Of a stretch of DNA of 64,000 nt, positions 48,316-59,559 are shown one piece after another (the first letter of the stretch is position 1; each line of letters starts with the position of its first letter). A program made the translations under genes and the position numbers. A model generated the notes under the pieces. That model searched no databases. It worked only from the letters and a program-made list of their open reading frames with translations, and had not been told where the DNA came from. The DNA is taken from the NCBI GenBank assembly GCA_022575985.1, contig JAKSXM010000014.1, forward strand, positions 26,598,001-26,662,000, written 5' to 3'. This DNA comes from Anagrus nilaparvatae (Eukaryota; Arthropoda; Insecta; Hymenoptera; Mymaridae).

Positions 48316-49046
48316 TAATTTCTTTTAATGGAACCCCTGGGACCTGTTCGTCACCCAGGGTCTTCCATAAATATAATTTGCTTACATAATTATTACAAAC
48401 ATTTATTATTTTCACAAAATGCTTAACTTGCCAGGCCCCTAACCAGTAAGCTTATCGGCGGAAAAGGCGGGCCTGGCAAGTTAAGTATTTTGTGAAAATA
48501 ATAAATGTTTGTAATAATTATGTAAGCAAATTATATTTATGGAAGACCCTGGGTGACGAACAGGTCCCAGGGGTTCCATTAAAAGAAATTAATTATTTAT
48601 ATCAAAATTTTAGGTTAACTAGAATTCTTACTTAACTTAGGGCCAAAAAAATTGATCTCACAACCTTTACGGCCCAAAAGTGTATAGGCAATAATCTTAA
48701 AAGTTTTATTGTTCTATCCTTTTTTAGTGTCTCTGGGTTCAGATCGCATGTATGTAAATGCCAAAAAACCCATACTTAACTTAGACGCAATTATACTTTA
48801 ATTTATTAAAGTCTTACATCTATTTAAAATTAGTTTTCAGTTATAAAAAAAATTATATAAAAAAACTGTGGTCATTAAAGAGTTTCAGAAATGATAATTA
48901 TATTATTTGTAAATTTATTTATATCAAAATTTTAGGTTAACTAGAATGCTACTTAACTTAGGGCCAAAAAAATTGATCTCACAACCTTTACGGCCCGAAA
49001 GTGTATAGGCAATAATCTTAAAAGTTTTATTGTTCTATCCTTTTTT
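47861..49046. repeat. Giant near-perfect palindrome (two 578-bp arms)
   Basis: Left arm 47861-48438 and right arm 48469-49046 are reverse complements around a 30-bp spacer (48439-48468). The inner arm ends are GCTTAACTTGCCAGGCCC and GGGCCTGGCAAGTTAAG. I found only isolated mismatches, for example AAGCATTCTAG opposite CTAGAATTCTT near 48285 and 48625. Each arm holds two 317-bp-type units, and unit-specific variants are mirrored in the opposite arm. A transcript through it would fold into a very long hairpin RNA. Assembly through such a structure can fail, so read support matters. Confidence 0.93.
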
Positions 49047-49099
49047 ATAATATATACTCCAATGTTACAAATTTACGTCCCGCTCTGAATAACGGTGTA

Positions 49100-52000
49100 C
49101 ATTTGACCCCTTCCCCTAAAAACGTAGTTTTTTTTACCCTCTCTGCTGAAAGGAACTTTTTCGGTTAACCTTCCCTATATATGAACATATTCGATGTTAA
49201 AATGAACTTTGGGAGAACAAAATTTAATGTGGATGATAATACTAGCCCTGCTTGGTGATATGTGCGCTTTAAAGTCTATCAGAATTGGTCATATCCAACA
49301 AAAAAAAAATGTAATTTTAGAAATATTTTTTTTATAAGATTCCTAGATACTATACAAGACCTAGTAACCTACCATTTAGTGACGCAGATAATTCATTCAT
49401 AGTGGAAAAAATAAAATAAAGTAAAATTGTATTTAAGTATATGCATTCAAGAAGCTATAAAAAACAGTCTGAAATTCCTTAGTTTTTTTTAAAAGCAAAT
49501 ACCGATTTTAATTATGCAAGGTGCTTTTTATTATTATTATTAGCGCATTATTGTGCATCTAAAACAAAAAAACAAAAATTCAACTTGAAATTTTAATAAA
49601 CTATAATTGAAAAATAAACTTAAAGAATTCTTAAATAATGATATATCACATCGTATTGTTTTTTTGTCCGTTCAAAGACACAGAAATATGTACCGTTAAT
49701 GAAAAAAAATTACATAATATATGATAATTCAGCTAAAATTTAAATGCAGAGAAAAAAAAAGAGGCTGTACAAAATATATAAGGCAATGACGACACATACC
49801 ATGCAATAAATTCACTAATACACGTTATTAAGTACTGTTTTTTAAGACTTAAAAAATGTAATATAAAGACAAATGAATCGCGACCCCCTTGTGTAATACA
49901 TCTTTACATTATATAGACAGTATATTATTTTATAATATTCTCTCTACGTGATAATATACTGACGCAAAAAAAAGGAATAAAAATTCATGCTTTTACTTTA
50001 TAGGTTAAGAAAATTTTTATTATACCTTTAGTGAAAAAAATATATATCTTTTCATTATTGTGGTATAAAATAATAATATGGAAATTTATATACTAAAAGT
50101 TGACAGATTATAAAAATGATAATGTGTATATTTTTTTTTCAGGGACCTTAACCTATATATTAGGGTGGTAGTAAAAGTATAAATAGAAATTTAAGAAACA
50201 ATGGACTACGGTTTATATTAAAAAGAAAAATAATATTTTAGGGGTAAAAAATATAGGGATGTAAAAAAAGAATGTGTGTATTAAATTCTGTTTATTTTAT
50301 ATGATTTTTTTATAGAATAGTTTATTAAATATCAGGTTATTATAGTTTTTATTCTAATTGGTCTTATCAAATAAAGATTTGATCCAAAAATGAACAAAAT
50401 TTTTATGATATGTACTAAGTTTATTTTTTTCCAAAAGTAGGTCTAAAAAAACTTTTTAAATATTAAATTACCTTGGTGATCCTCTAATTATGACGTACAT
50501 ACATCTATCTATCAAATCATATGTTTTTACCTGTTTTAACATGGAACATACCCTGGAAATCTGAATATCAAGGGGGGAGGGTAAAATGTTTCCGATTTAA
50601 GGGGTAGGGGGTCAAATGGGATTTTCCATTTTGGGACTTAAAATAATCCAGGTTTAGGGACTTAGAATTATGTATTTCGATTTAGGGATTTAGAATAATT
50701 TAGGTTTATGGGCTTGTAATTATTTAGGTTAAGGGACTCATCTTATTGGGTATTTAAAAAACACAAATTAGGATTTTGTAATATTTGTATATGACCAAAT
50801 TTAGACGCAATTTTATGATTAATTTTTAAAATTCGTCCAAACTAGCTTTTTGAATTACATAAATTTTCTCAGCATCCAATTCAGAGGTAAATTTTCATTA
50901 ATCATATTTTCAATGTTGATGAAAATATCAAAAACTTAATAACTTCTAGGAATTTAATTGTTTAGTAAAACTAGTTTAAATGCGTATATTTATTTAAATA
51001 TTAAATTTTGTTGTCTTGGACTAGAAATTCAACTGATGACTACATTTTAATATTTACGTATGTATAATCTTTTACGAGTTATATTTTTTTAATGATTTTT
51101 CCAGGGTCTTTGGAGCAATAAGGATCAGTCACGGATACAGGCGTATGCTATAATGATTTTAAAATATGTTATTAAAACACAGATACTTAGTTGATTTCCT
51201 AACGTATATGTGTGCATGTATGTGTGTATATGCATAATTTTACATTTGTCCGGGTGCAGTAATAATATTTTTACGAGTCATGAAGTATTTATTATATTAT
51301 GGACTTTGAGATATACCTGGTTTTAAAAACTCTTTTTACAGGTGCATCACTTGAAATAACCTTACAGTTCGCTTACAATAATAATCGGAAGTATAACGGA
51401 ACATAATTTACTTATACATGCATATTTTTTTTGTTACATAAATTATATATATGTATGACAAAATGTTTATATAAATTTTTTAAATCAATGGTCCAAGGCG
51501 CCATTAAATTGCAGCTGCTGTTAAATAATATACTCATTTATTATACTCTGATTTAACGAACTTTTTGGCACGTATTATTATGCTCAATGGCAATGATTTG
51601 CACGAAGAATTTTGTTATAAAAAAATAATCTTATATCACACACACATGAAATACATTTTTTATTCATTTGTTATTTCATACAATGTGCACAAATGATGTT
51701 GTAAAGCAGAAGCACCGGTTAAAAATATTTATTTTTATTATTATAAATTTTCTGAAACAGTTAATGTCTTACCTAATTACTAAGTGTATGAACTGGATTT
51801 TAAAGAAACCAAAATATATATTTATATAAGTTAAGATTTCAATTAAAAATTAATACGGTTGGTAAATTGGCTTTATAAGTAAAATATATATATTAATTTA
51901 ATATTATTGGTACCGGAAATATAAAAAAAAAATTATTATCAGTGAATCATTTTTTGCTTTAATTTTTGTAATTAATAGATTTATGAATTATGGAACATGT

Positions 52001-52128
52001 TATTGTATAATTAAATTTAAAAAAATTGCTTTTTAATCAAATTATATTCTTTTGAATTATATTTTTTATTAAAATTCTGGGTAGTATGATTATTATTACT
52101 TTTTATGATCAATTAAGACGTACCTACA
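49100..52128. other. Mostly AT-rich DNA; family A end piece at its start
   Basis: Positions 49100-49140 complete the interrupted family A copy 4 (CATTTGACCCCTTCCCC). The rest, apart from the family A copy at 50540-50735, shows no gene or ordered repeat. Confidence 0.5.
50540..50735 (-). repeat. Interspersed repeat family A, copy 5
   Basis: Reversed array units (TTTAGGGACTTAGAATTATG, TTTCGATTTAGGGATTTAGA, AGGTTAAGGGACTC) and the complement of the C-rich end (GGGGTAGGGGGTCAAATGGG) identify the family. The head is not recognisable on this copy. Confidence 0.75.
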
Positions 52129-52199
52129 TGGTTAGGTTGCTTTGCTTGAAATTTTAAGCAGCTGTTTAATTTGTAAAAACCTAGCAACCTAACCATGTA
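52129..52199. mobile_element. 71-bp hairpin MITE
   Basis: The ends TACATGGTTAGGTTGC and its exact complement bound a core with TTTGCTTGAAATTTTAAGCA. The element is related to the 126-bp MITE at 11035-11160. The outer TA may be a target duplication. Confidence 0.8.
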
Positions 52200-52914
52200 A
52201 CAAAAATTTAAATCTGTAGGAATGAAAATAATTTGAAAAGCTCTACTATTTTTGAGGATAAAAAAAAATACTTTTTGAAATTAGTACCAAAAAATTTTGA
52301 ATAAGCATTAATTTATTTTATCTTTTAGTCATAAAGTACCTATATCACCTAAGTAGGCAGTAATATAAAAAATTATTTAAAAAATTTTTTTCTCCGTTTA
52401 ATCTTACTCTTAATTGAATATTTATAAAAACATAATTTTATTTCTTATTAATAATAAATAAATTTATTTATACATTTTTTATCTAAAAAATCAATTAGAG
52501 TTTAAAAATTAAAAATAAGAGTCTTTGATTACATACCGACAAAAAAAAATCATATTTTAAAAATGCAGCTGTAAAAATATTTTAAAAAGTAGCATATAGA
52601 ATAATATAATACGCATGTATACTTTTCATTAGTATTTTTAAAGGTGTGAAATGCATAAAAGGTATTTATCAGTTTCTGTTGTTATTTACATTTATTGGTT
52701 TTTTGTTGTTTTATGTTTATTCAAAGGTTTTTATTTATTGGCTTGTTAACCCTATATTGACAATGTGTTATGTAGGATTTTAAGTACTCAGTAGTAATAT
52801 TTAAAAAAGTTTTTTATGAGCACAAGTTGTTGTTGGTTTATATTATTTGGCCATTTAATTCATATTTTAAATTTTCTATTTTAAAAGAAGTGAGATGAAG
52901 AATATTTGGTAAAT
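52200..52914. other. AT-rich DNA without recognised genes
   Basis: I see nothing assignable. Confidence 0.5.
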
Positions 52915-53025
52915 CTCAAAATCGAGGTTAAAGAGCCAAACATGTCTAATTTAAGGGATGGAGGGGTTCAAATAGGAGTTAAAATAATTTCAATTTAGAA
53001 CTTACAATAATTTATGTTTTACCAA
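52915..53025 (-). repeat. Interspersed repeat family A, copy 6 (short)
   Basis: TCTAATTTAAGGGATGGAGG plus GGTTCAAATAGGAGTTAAAA and TTCAATTTAGAACTTACAAT are reversed, decayed family A array and end sequences. Confidence 0.6.
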
Positions 53026-56000
53026 ATTGCTTCAAATAAACTTTTTGAATAAACCAACTGCTAATATCTGACTAGTACATAAAACAAATCCACGTTAATT
53101 CTGATATTTAATTACTAAATATAAAATATTTACAAAATTTTTAAATAAAATTAATACATCAATTATTTAAAATTTAGAAACAATAATATTGAAATAAATT
53201 TTCGAAAATTCAGTTTAAAATACCTACAACATGAATCATTAAACGAATATTGTATTTATTTAATTAACAACAAAAATATTATTAAATTTTCTATTGTAAT
53301 TATTAATCCAGAAAACATTATATTATTATAAAATATTGAAATTACATAATAATTTTCATTTATTAAAACATTATTAACATAAATTAATAAATTAAAACTG
53401 TTTATGAATATATTTAAATAATATTTTAAAAATATTTTACCATCAAATAATATAATTGCGTTTCAATTTTCCAAAATATTAGTTTTCACATTTCAAATAT
53501 GTCATATAAAATAAAATAAAATGCTAAATTAAAAATAAAAGTATTTTTTTAAAAGTAGAAAATATAAATTTTCGAAAATCCATAAATGGAAACTCTCAAA
53601 ACTTGATGTATACGTGCTTGACGAGCTTTATAATATTATGTATAACAATAGAATTTAATGAACACACATTTATAGCTAATCTTCTATATTTGGTTGCATA
53701 AGTGCAATTTCAGCTGTATTCGTTTATATAGTCACAAATTAATTTATAACCAGAGCGTATTAAATCTCAAGTAGTACATTCTGTATGCTGTTATATATAA
53801 AATGGACATGTTATATGCATTTACGATTGGAATATAGAAGGACCCTAAAATTTCCGAAACCTATTAACAATTTCAAGGATTTTACTCGGTATTATCAATT
53901 TATCTCTATTTTCTATATATATTTAGTACAAAATCTCTGTATTATTTTAATTTTTTATAAAAATATTATTTATTCACAGGTACTAAATTTTCATATAAAT
54001 TGGTTATATGCCCTTCGATAAAAAAAAGAAATTGAAATGCTAATAATCTTACTCACGTCATCACACGTTGTCGTAGTTATAATAGCAATTTATATTTTTA
54101 TGATATACGGTCTAGAAAAAAGAAAAATATTTTTTATCTTACACACAAGCATTCTTTAAATGTACCGGAATTAACAGTCCAGTATCTTCGGAGCCCAAAA
54201 AGTCAAGCACGTTTTGTAAGTAGCTTGATGATAAAGGGTCTTTATATGTGTTTTCTTATTATTTATTTGAACTGATACGTTCTGTGTGTAAGTTTTTTAA
54301 CGGAAGTGCGACAATAAATATAACCTAAAGGCGACAGAAATATCAAAAAATAAGAAAGGGAGTATTATAGTTAGAAAAATAAAGGCTTGACGAATGGCAC
54401 CCTTAGGAGTACTAAGTCATGGCTTACTTTTTAACCCACAAGGACTTATATACCAGTTAAAAAAGATTGTTCAAGCAAAATATGCCTTGGTAATTTAAAT
54501 TGCTTCTTTATTTTATATTTATGAATACATTTTTTTTCTTTCTTTCTTACTACTTTACATATTTTACTATTCAAAATTTTAATTAATTTACATCTTTATG
54601 ACAGGAAATAAAAAAAATTATGTAAAACTGACCATTGAATTTAAAATTATTAGCTTTAAATCATGTGTAAGGGAGAAAAATGAAAATAATTTAAGAAAAA
54701 AGGCGCACAAATTGTAACAATAAAAAATAAAAGGGATAAAGAAAAAAAGGCCATGACTCTTAGTTATTTAGGAAAATTGTTAAATCTGTAAAAAGGCAAA
54801 AAGGACTTCCCATGAGAGATAAATTTTATATGTAACAATAAAGTATCCAAATAAGCTAACCATTTTTACTGTTTGAATAAACAAGAAATTTAAATTTTGA
54901 CCTTTTTTCTTTGTATTATGAAATTAGTTTTTTTTTGTATATTAGCAGATTTAGAATTAGAGTTATGATTTAAAAATAATGTAAAATAGTTTTTTTAATT
55001 ATTTTCATTTACTTGAAATAAAATTTTCCTAAAGTGGCTTCAAATTACAGTTGTTACGAGAGCTTTTTATTCTATTAAAAAGAATTATCATATTTATAAA
55101 GAGTCATACGCTATTGCAGATGTTGAAGACATTTCGCCAAAGTAGGATTTTTTTAACTAGGATTGAAGAGCTTTCAGCTAATGATAAGAAAAATCCTGCC
55201 TTTAAAACAACTAGATGGCTTGTTACTTTATTTATTTGAGTAATCGATGAAAGTATATGCAAGCAAGAAAATTTCAATATGACTCATTTCTTATTAGCTT
55301 GAATTTGTTTATATAATTTGCGATATTACTTTTGCGATATTACAACGGCAAACCGTTGCTTAAAAACGATTTCTAACAAATTCAGAATTTCGAAAAGATA
55401 ATAAAAATTATATCCATGGTATTTGCAGCTATACATAAATGCTCTCGAAACAGACACGAATTCGTTAGGAATAATAATTGCTTTGTAAGTTTTAAAATAG
55501 CTTAGCTATATTGAAACAATTAGAGAATACTAATTTTAACTTATACCAGCAAAAATATTATTTAAATATAAATATTATTTCAATGTAAATATAAAATAAA
55601 TTGTTAATTTAAATAATTTATTTTTTAATTTATTTATTCATATCAGGTGTACAATAAATACATAATTTGGTAAATAATTTATTTTGGCAATTAATGCACT
55701 AATATATAGTATTAAAATGACATTTCATTTATGAGAAAAAAAACAGCGCCATCTATTTCTTTAAAAATTTCCTAACATATTAAATAGTACAAAATTCTCA
55801 AAATAAAATATGATAAACTCCTCGATTGGCATATTAAACAATATTAGATTTTAAACCTATGAAAATTAAAATAAATAATAATACATTATAATATAATGAC
55901 CACACCTTCCAGGTGGCAAATAGTACATCCCTAATACTTGTCACACAATTATTTAATATTAAATTACAATAATTATTATTACTACTTTATACCCTAACTA

Positions 56001-56619
56001 TTTTTTTGTTTTCTTGTTTTATATATAAATTACATATGTTAGGATACGTTTGCGTGTTTATAAAAACTCACTTAAATTTTGAAAGAAAAAGTGACACACG
56101 CGAGAAATATAAGACCTCCCACAATTTACATTCGTTAAATAAATTGTACTCTAATATATTATTATTATTATTATTGTTTATATATCTCCTTGACACGTAA
56201 TTTTTCGATAATTTTTTGTAAAATTTTGTATTCTAATTTTTGTTTTTTTATTACTTGTATATTATTTGAATAAATTTTATTATTTTTTTTGTTTATTCAT
56301 ATAAATATGACATTAAATTTAAATAATTTTCAATATATCATAATATTCGTCAAAAATAAAGGTTATATATATTCTTGTATAAATAATAAAAAGCCCTTAA
56401 GTAAATCTCTCTTTTTTTTTAAGCAATTAATTTATAAGCTATTAATCTTGTAAGGATATATATAATAATTTATCTTTTTTTTATTTACTACATAAGGCGC
56501 GTGCGATCAGAGAACAAAAGTTTTTATAATTAACTTTGTAGATATATATAGTATAATACATTTAAATATATTTTAATGAAAAATTGATATTATTGAAAGA
56601 ATACATTTTTTGGGAGATA
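53026..56619. other. AT-rich DNA without recognised genes
   Basis: No gene could be supported. Forward frames at 53785-54021 and 55051-55239 lack recognisable domains or neighbouring exons. A GC-richer patch at 54170-54240 remains unassigned. Confidence 0.5.
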
Positions 56620-57448
56620 GGGTACCCTGGGGTAAGATAAGTGAAATGCCTTAAGATCTGGATTTTTAAATAAAGTGGGTGATGGTGTCACTATGACCTA
56701 GAAACTTAGATTCTCACGTTACAAAATTTTTTACACCCTTGTCTCTTCAGGGAGGGTTTTTTTACCCTGTATTTGATTTATTAGTTACAACGCCACCAAA
56801 CTGTCTCAGATTGGGAAAGGAGTACCGTCTTGCCTATGCTTTTCCGGTGAAAATATATGTGTGGAAGTGACTATATATATCAAACAAAGTTTTCCTCAGG
56901 ATAGCTGGCCTCGTAGTTGGCATTTATTATACGAGTCTCATCTAGTTAAGCGAAGGATTATACGCATTGAGGTCGAAACGACCTCAACCTATTTTTATAT
57001 TTTAAATGTGCAAGGTCTCTGGCTTGCTTGAATAGTGAAACTAGTGGATCAAAGTACTAAGTGGGCAAATTTCGGTAAGCAAAACTGAGACTATGGGATG
57101 AACCAAACCCTGAGTTATCGCACTTTAATAAGTCGATGGTTATGGAACACTGTGAATGGTTGATTGCTTAAGACCATCTGGGCCTCAGAAAGCGAATAAG
57201 TTGGAATCCACTAAGTTTAAGAGTAGGTTAGGTTCATTTTGGCCCCAATACCTGAAAAGTAGTAGCAAAAGGCTAATAGTCCTTACCCAATTTGAGACAA
57301 TTTGGTATCGTTGTAGCTGATAAACTTAATAAATGGCAACAAATTGGACAATGGGATTCAAAGTTTTTAGGTCATAGTGACACGATCATTCATTTTATTT
57401 GAAAATCCAGGTTTTAGAGTATTTCACCTATCTTATTCCTGCATACCC
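56620..57448. mobile_element. 829-bp foldback element carrying a 28S rRNA segment
   Basis: Arms of about 230 bp (56620-56853) and 200 bp (57249-57448) are inverted copies with moderate divergence. They begin GGGTACCCTGGGGTAAGATA and (complement) GGGTATGCAGGAATAAGATA. Both arms share GTGTCACTATGACCTA and an inner block with ACTGTCTCAGATTGGGAAAG against TTGTCTCAAATTGGGTAAGG. The loop between them is almost entirely 28S-like sequence. No protein is encoded and no target duplication was seen, so the exact ends are provisional. GGGTAAG-type ends resemble those of several cut-and-paste DNA elements, but I do not assign a superfamily. Confidence 0.82.
56870..57226 (+). pseudogene. Diverged partial 28S rRNA gene
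   Basis: Ordered blocks of the central large-subunit rRNA are recognisable: TTTTCCTCAGGATAGCTGG, AGCGAAGGATTA, GGTCGAAACGACCTCAACCT, TCTCTGGCTTGCTTGAATAG, AAGTGGGC, GGTAAGCAAAACTG, TATGGGATGAACCAAAC, TGGTTGATTGCTTAAGAC and GTTGGAATCCACTAAG. Conserved positions are changed (for example CAAAACTG for CAGAACTG and CCACTAAG for CCGCTAAG) and there are small indels, so it cannot be a working rRNA. It holds about 340-360 nt of a molecule several kilobases long. It sits exactly in the loop of the foldback element. Confidence 0.85.
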
Positions 57449-58589
57449 TTTATTTTTTATCTATTCAGAAGATTTTTAATGTATTAGATAAAATTTTCTT
57501 TTTTCTCTCGAATGTCTGTTATATAAAAAAAAACCTAGAAAAAAGCAATACAACAGCAAACATAAATATACTAACTTAAAGGCGTAAAAAAAGTCTTATA
57601 CCTATATAGCTGCAGTCCTAAAAGAGAAGGAAAAGGGAGAATAATTCTCCATGAGAGTAGATTACGATGTCGAACACAAACAATTTATTGCTAATTAACT
57701 TCCCTTCGTAATTCGCGATTCTCTTTCTTCCTCATCGTGACACCGTTGGTTCCATTTATATTTTTTTATATGGGCAAGTGCATGAACAAATTTATTACTT
57801 GAGTAAAAAATTATACATATCTCCATTTTTTGTACACGAAAAATTTTGTAATTCGAAGCTTGTCATTAAAAGAAGGTAGGCAAAATTTTCCTCAAACAGT
57901 TGCTTTATTACTTAAATTTATTCAAGTTAATAAAAAAATGTAGCTTCCAAAATATACTGGAATCACTCATATAATAAATACACGTATATATGGGTACATA
58001 CTATCAGAAAACTTTGATAGTCACAAAAAAAAATAATAAAAGAAATATATTCTGAGACTTTCTTTCATGCCAGGAGGTCGTGATCTTATGAAGAAAAATA
58101 ATATACGTCGAATAAGAGCAAAATGACGTCTTTCAAATAAAAAACTAATAATTATATTTATTTACATTTGAGTTTAATACAAAAAGCAATCAAAGCGGTG
58201 TCTTTATCCTTAATAAATCTTTCTTCTGTGAGAAATTAAATAATTTTGTCTCTCTTCTTAAAAAAATACGTGGTATTCAAATATTAAAAACATATTTTTA
58301 AAAAATAATGTTTATTACCTCCTAATGAAATTAATCCAAATTATTTCTTAAAGATCTTATGAAAAACTATTTCCTATTTGATAACTTACACCAAACGGAT
58401 TAATCGTACATGTAACAGAAGATTTGATAAAAATTATATAAAATAATCCTTTAGTAAAGTCTAAAACTTAATGCAAATTCTCGCAAGTGATATGATTTCT
58501 AAATATTATGCAAGGAAGAAAAACTTATAGCCGGTTTTTATAAAGAAAATTTAAAGTAAGCAATGCTACAACACATATTAAGATCACGC
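57449..58589. other. AT-rich DNA without recognised genes
   Basis: No gene was recognised. A slightly GC-richer patch at 57610-57755 is unassigned. TACTATCAGAAAACTTTGAT and GATAGT near 58010 make a minor hairpin. Confidence 0.5.
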
Positions 58590-59340
58590 ACAAATATACA
58601 CAGTTGGATCCAGGAGCATCATAAAAGAAACCAACACCATCCAAGTAGGAGCATCCATTTACATACCATCTACAAACGAAGCGTTCATTTACAAATTACC
58701 AGAAAATACATCCTCAACTGACGCTGAAGCCTTTGCCATCCTTAAAGCAACTTGGTATATACAGAGAGCAATTATATTTACAGACTCTGAAGAAAATATA
58801 AACAAACTAAGCGAAAAGTTAACCAAAGCCCATAAATATACAAGAATTCTGGATACAAAACATAAATTGCAGCTACAATACAATAATGGTTACTTCATCA
58901 CAATGGCATAAGTTCCAGCACATAAAGGAATAATAGGGAATGAAAAAGCTGACATAGCTGCAAAAAAGGCCCACCTATCAAAAGAATTGGAAAATTTATT
59001 CATTGACTATTCAATACCTATAAAAGAAGCACAGAGTACGTTCCTTCAGGAGTGGGATTTACAAATGTAAGCATGGAGTGACACGGCTATAAAAGGTAGG
59101 CAAACAACATAAACTTCCTGGTCAATGCCTCAAATAACGAACTTGCTGAAATACAAAACTGGAGCAGGAAAGAAGCATTTAGATATATCTAAGACTAATA
59201 TCCGACTAAATAACAAAGAAGGTCTTTTTACATAAAATAAAATAAGCGGACAATCCAAATGTACAATCGAGCATGTGCTTAGCAGTGACCTATACAAAAA
59301 ACAACAGAGACAGTTTCCTAACACAAATTATAAAAGAAAA
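58590..59340 (+). pseudogene. RNase H and C-terminal end of a non-LTR retrotransposon
   Basis: One frame reads YTVGSRS, where the family's YTDGS catalytic Asp is replaced by Val, then GASIYIP, STDAEAFAILKA (catalytic Glu), IIFTDSE (catalytic Asp) and VPAHKGIIGNEKADIAAKKA, the RNase H C-terminal signature. A stop stands where the Trp before VPAH is expected. Downstream, FLQEWDLQ, AWSDTAIKGRQ, LLKYKTGAGKK and a KCTIEHVLSSD stretch follow the usual order of Jockey/I/R1-like ORF2 ends, broken by several stops. Reverse transcriptase and ORF1 are missing, consistent with 5' truncation. The likely 3' end lies near 59545 (AAAAATAAAATAAAC). Confidence 0.83.
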
Positions 59341-59412
59341 CAGCGACACTCAAAATAATCCAAACTTGAGCAACATTTTATCAACAAGAAACACATTTTA
59401 TATTAAAAAACG

Positions 59413-59466
59413 ACAAATTTAAAAGCATATACAAATTTAAAAGCATATACAAATTTAAAAGCATAC
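59413..59466 (+). repeat. 18-bp tandem repeat, three copies
   Basis: ACAAATTTAAAAGCATAT occurs three times head to tail, with one change in the last copy. It sits in the 3' region of the decayed retrotransposon; simple 3' tandem repeats are common in such elements. Confidence 0.85.
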
Positions 59467-59559
59467 ACATGAAGCCAAACAATGCACTTGCTTTATGTAG
59501 AATAATTATTCCAATGTGCATTGAATGCATCTCATAAAAATAAAATAAACTTAGCATAA

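Larger units (their letters stand above)
41528..49097. mobile_element. 7.57-kb TIR-bounded element without transposase
   Basis: Left end 41528-41557 begins CACGGTTATTCAGAGCGGGA and continues CGTAAATTTG; right end 49068-49097 is its complement with one mismatch in 30. TA lies directly outside each end (41526-41527 and 49098-49099), and the flanks rejoin into a continuous family A repeat, so both boundaries are well supported. Inside, in order: a 28-bp array, 300-430 bp repeats with one inverted unit, a 311-bp array, arrays of a GGCC-TAAGCTAAGTA motif, a nested 1.63-kb TIR element, and a giant palindrome that stops about 20 bp before the right terminus. No frame longer than about 80 codons and no transposase domain is seen. 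TA targeting suggests a Tc1/mariner-like mobiliser, but this is inference; the length is very large for a nonautonomous member. Confidence 0.82.

Noticed and set aside
42020..48380. CRISPR array
   Set aside because: Repeats are long, divergent and contiguous, without unique spacers of constant length, and the DNA is clearly eukaryotic.
2565..53025. CCCTAAA units as telomeric repeats
   Set aside because: The heptamer is only part of a 22-24 bp unit, is interspersed rather than terminal, and insects normally use a different repeat.
55051..55239. 62-codon forward frame with a fairly ordinary amino-acid mix
   Set aside because: No recognisable domain and no partner exons; kept open only as a possible fragment of an unknown element.
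56620..57448. R2-type retrotransposon insertion in rDNA
   Set aside because: The rRNA segment lies inside inverted arms with no reverse transcriptase, and no rDNA flanks are present.
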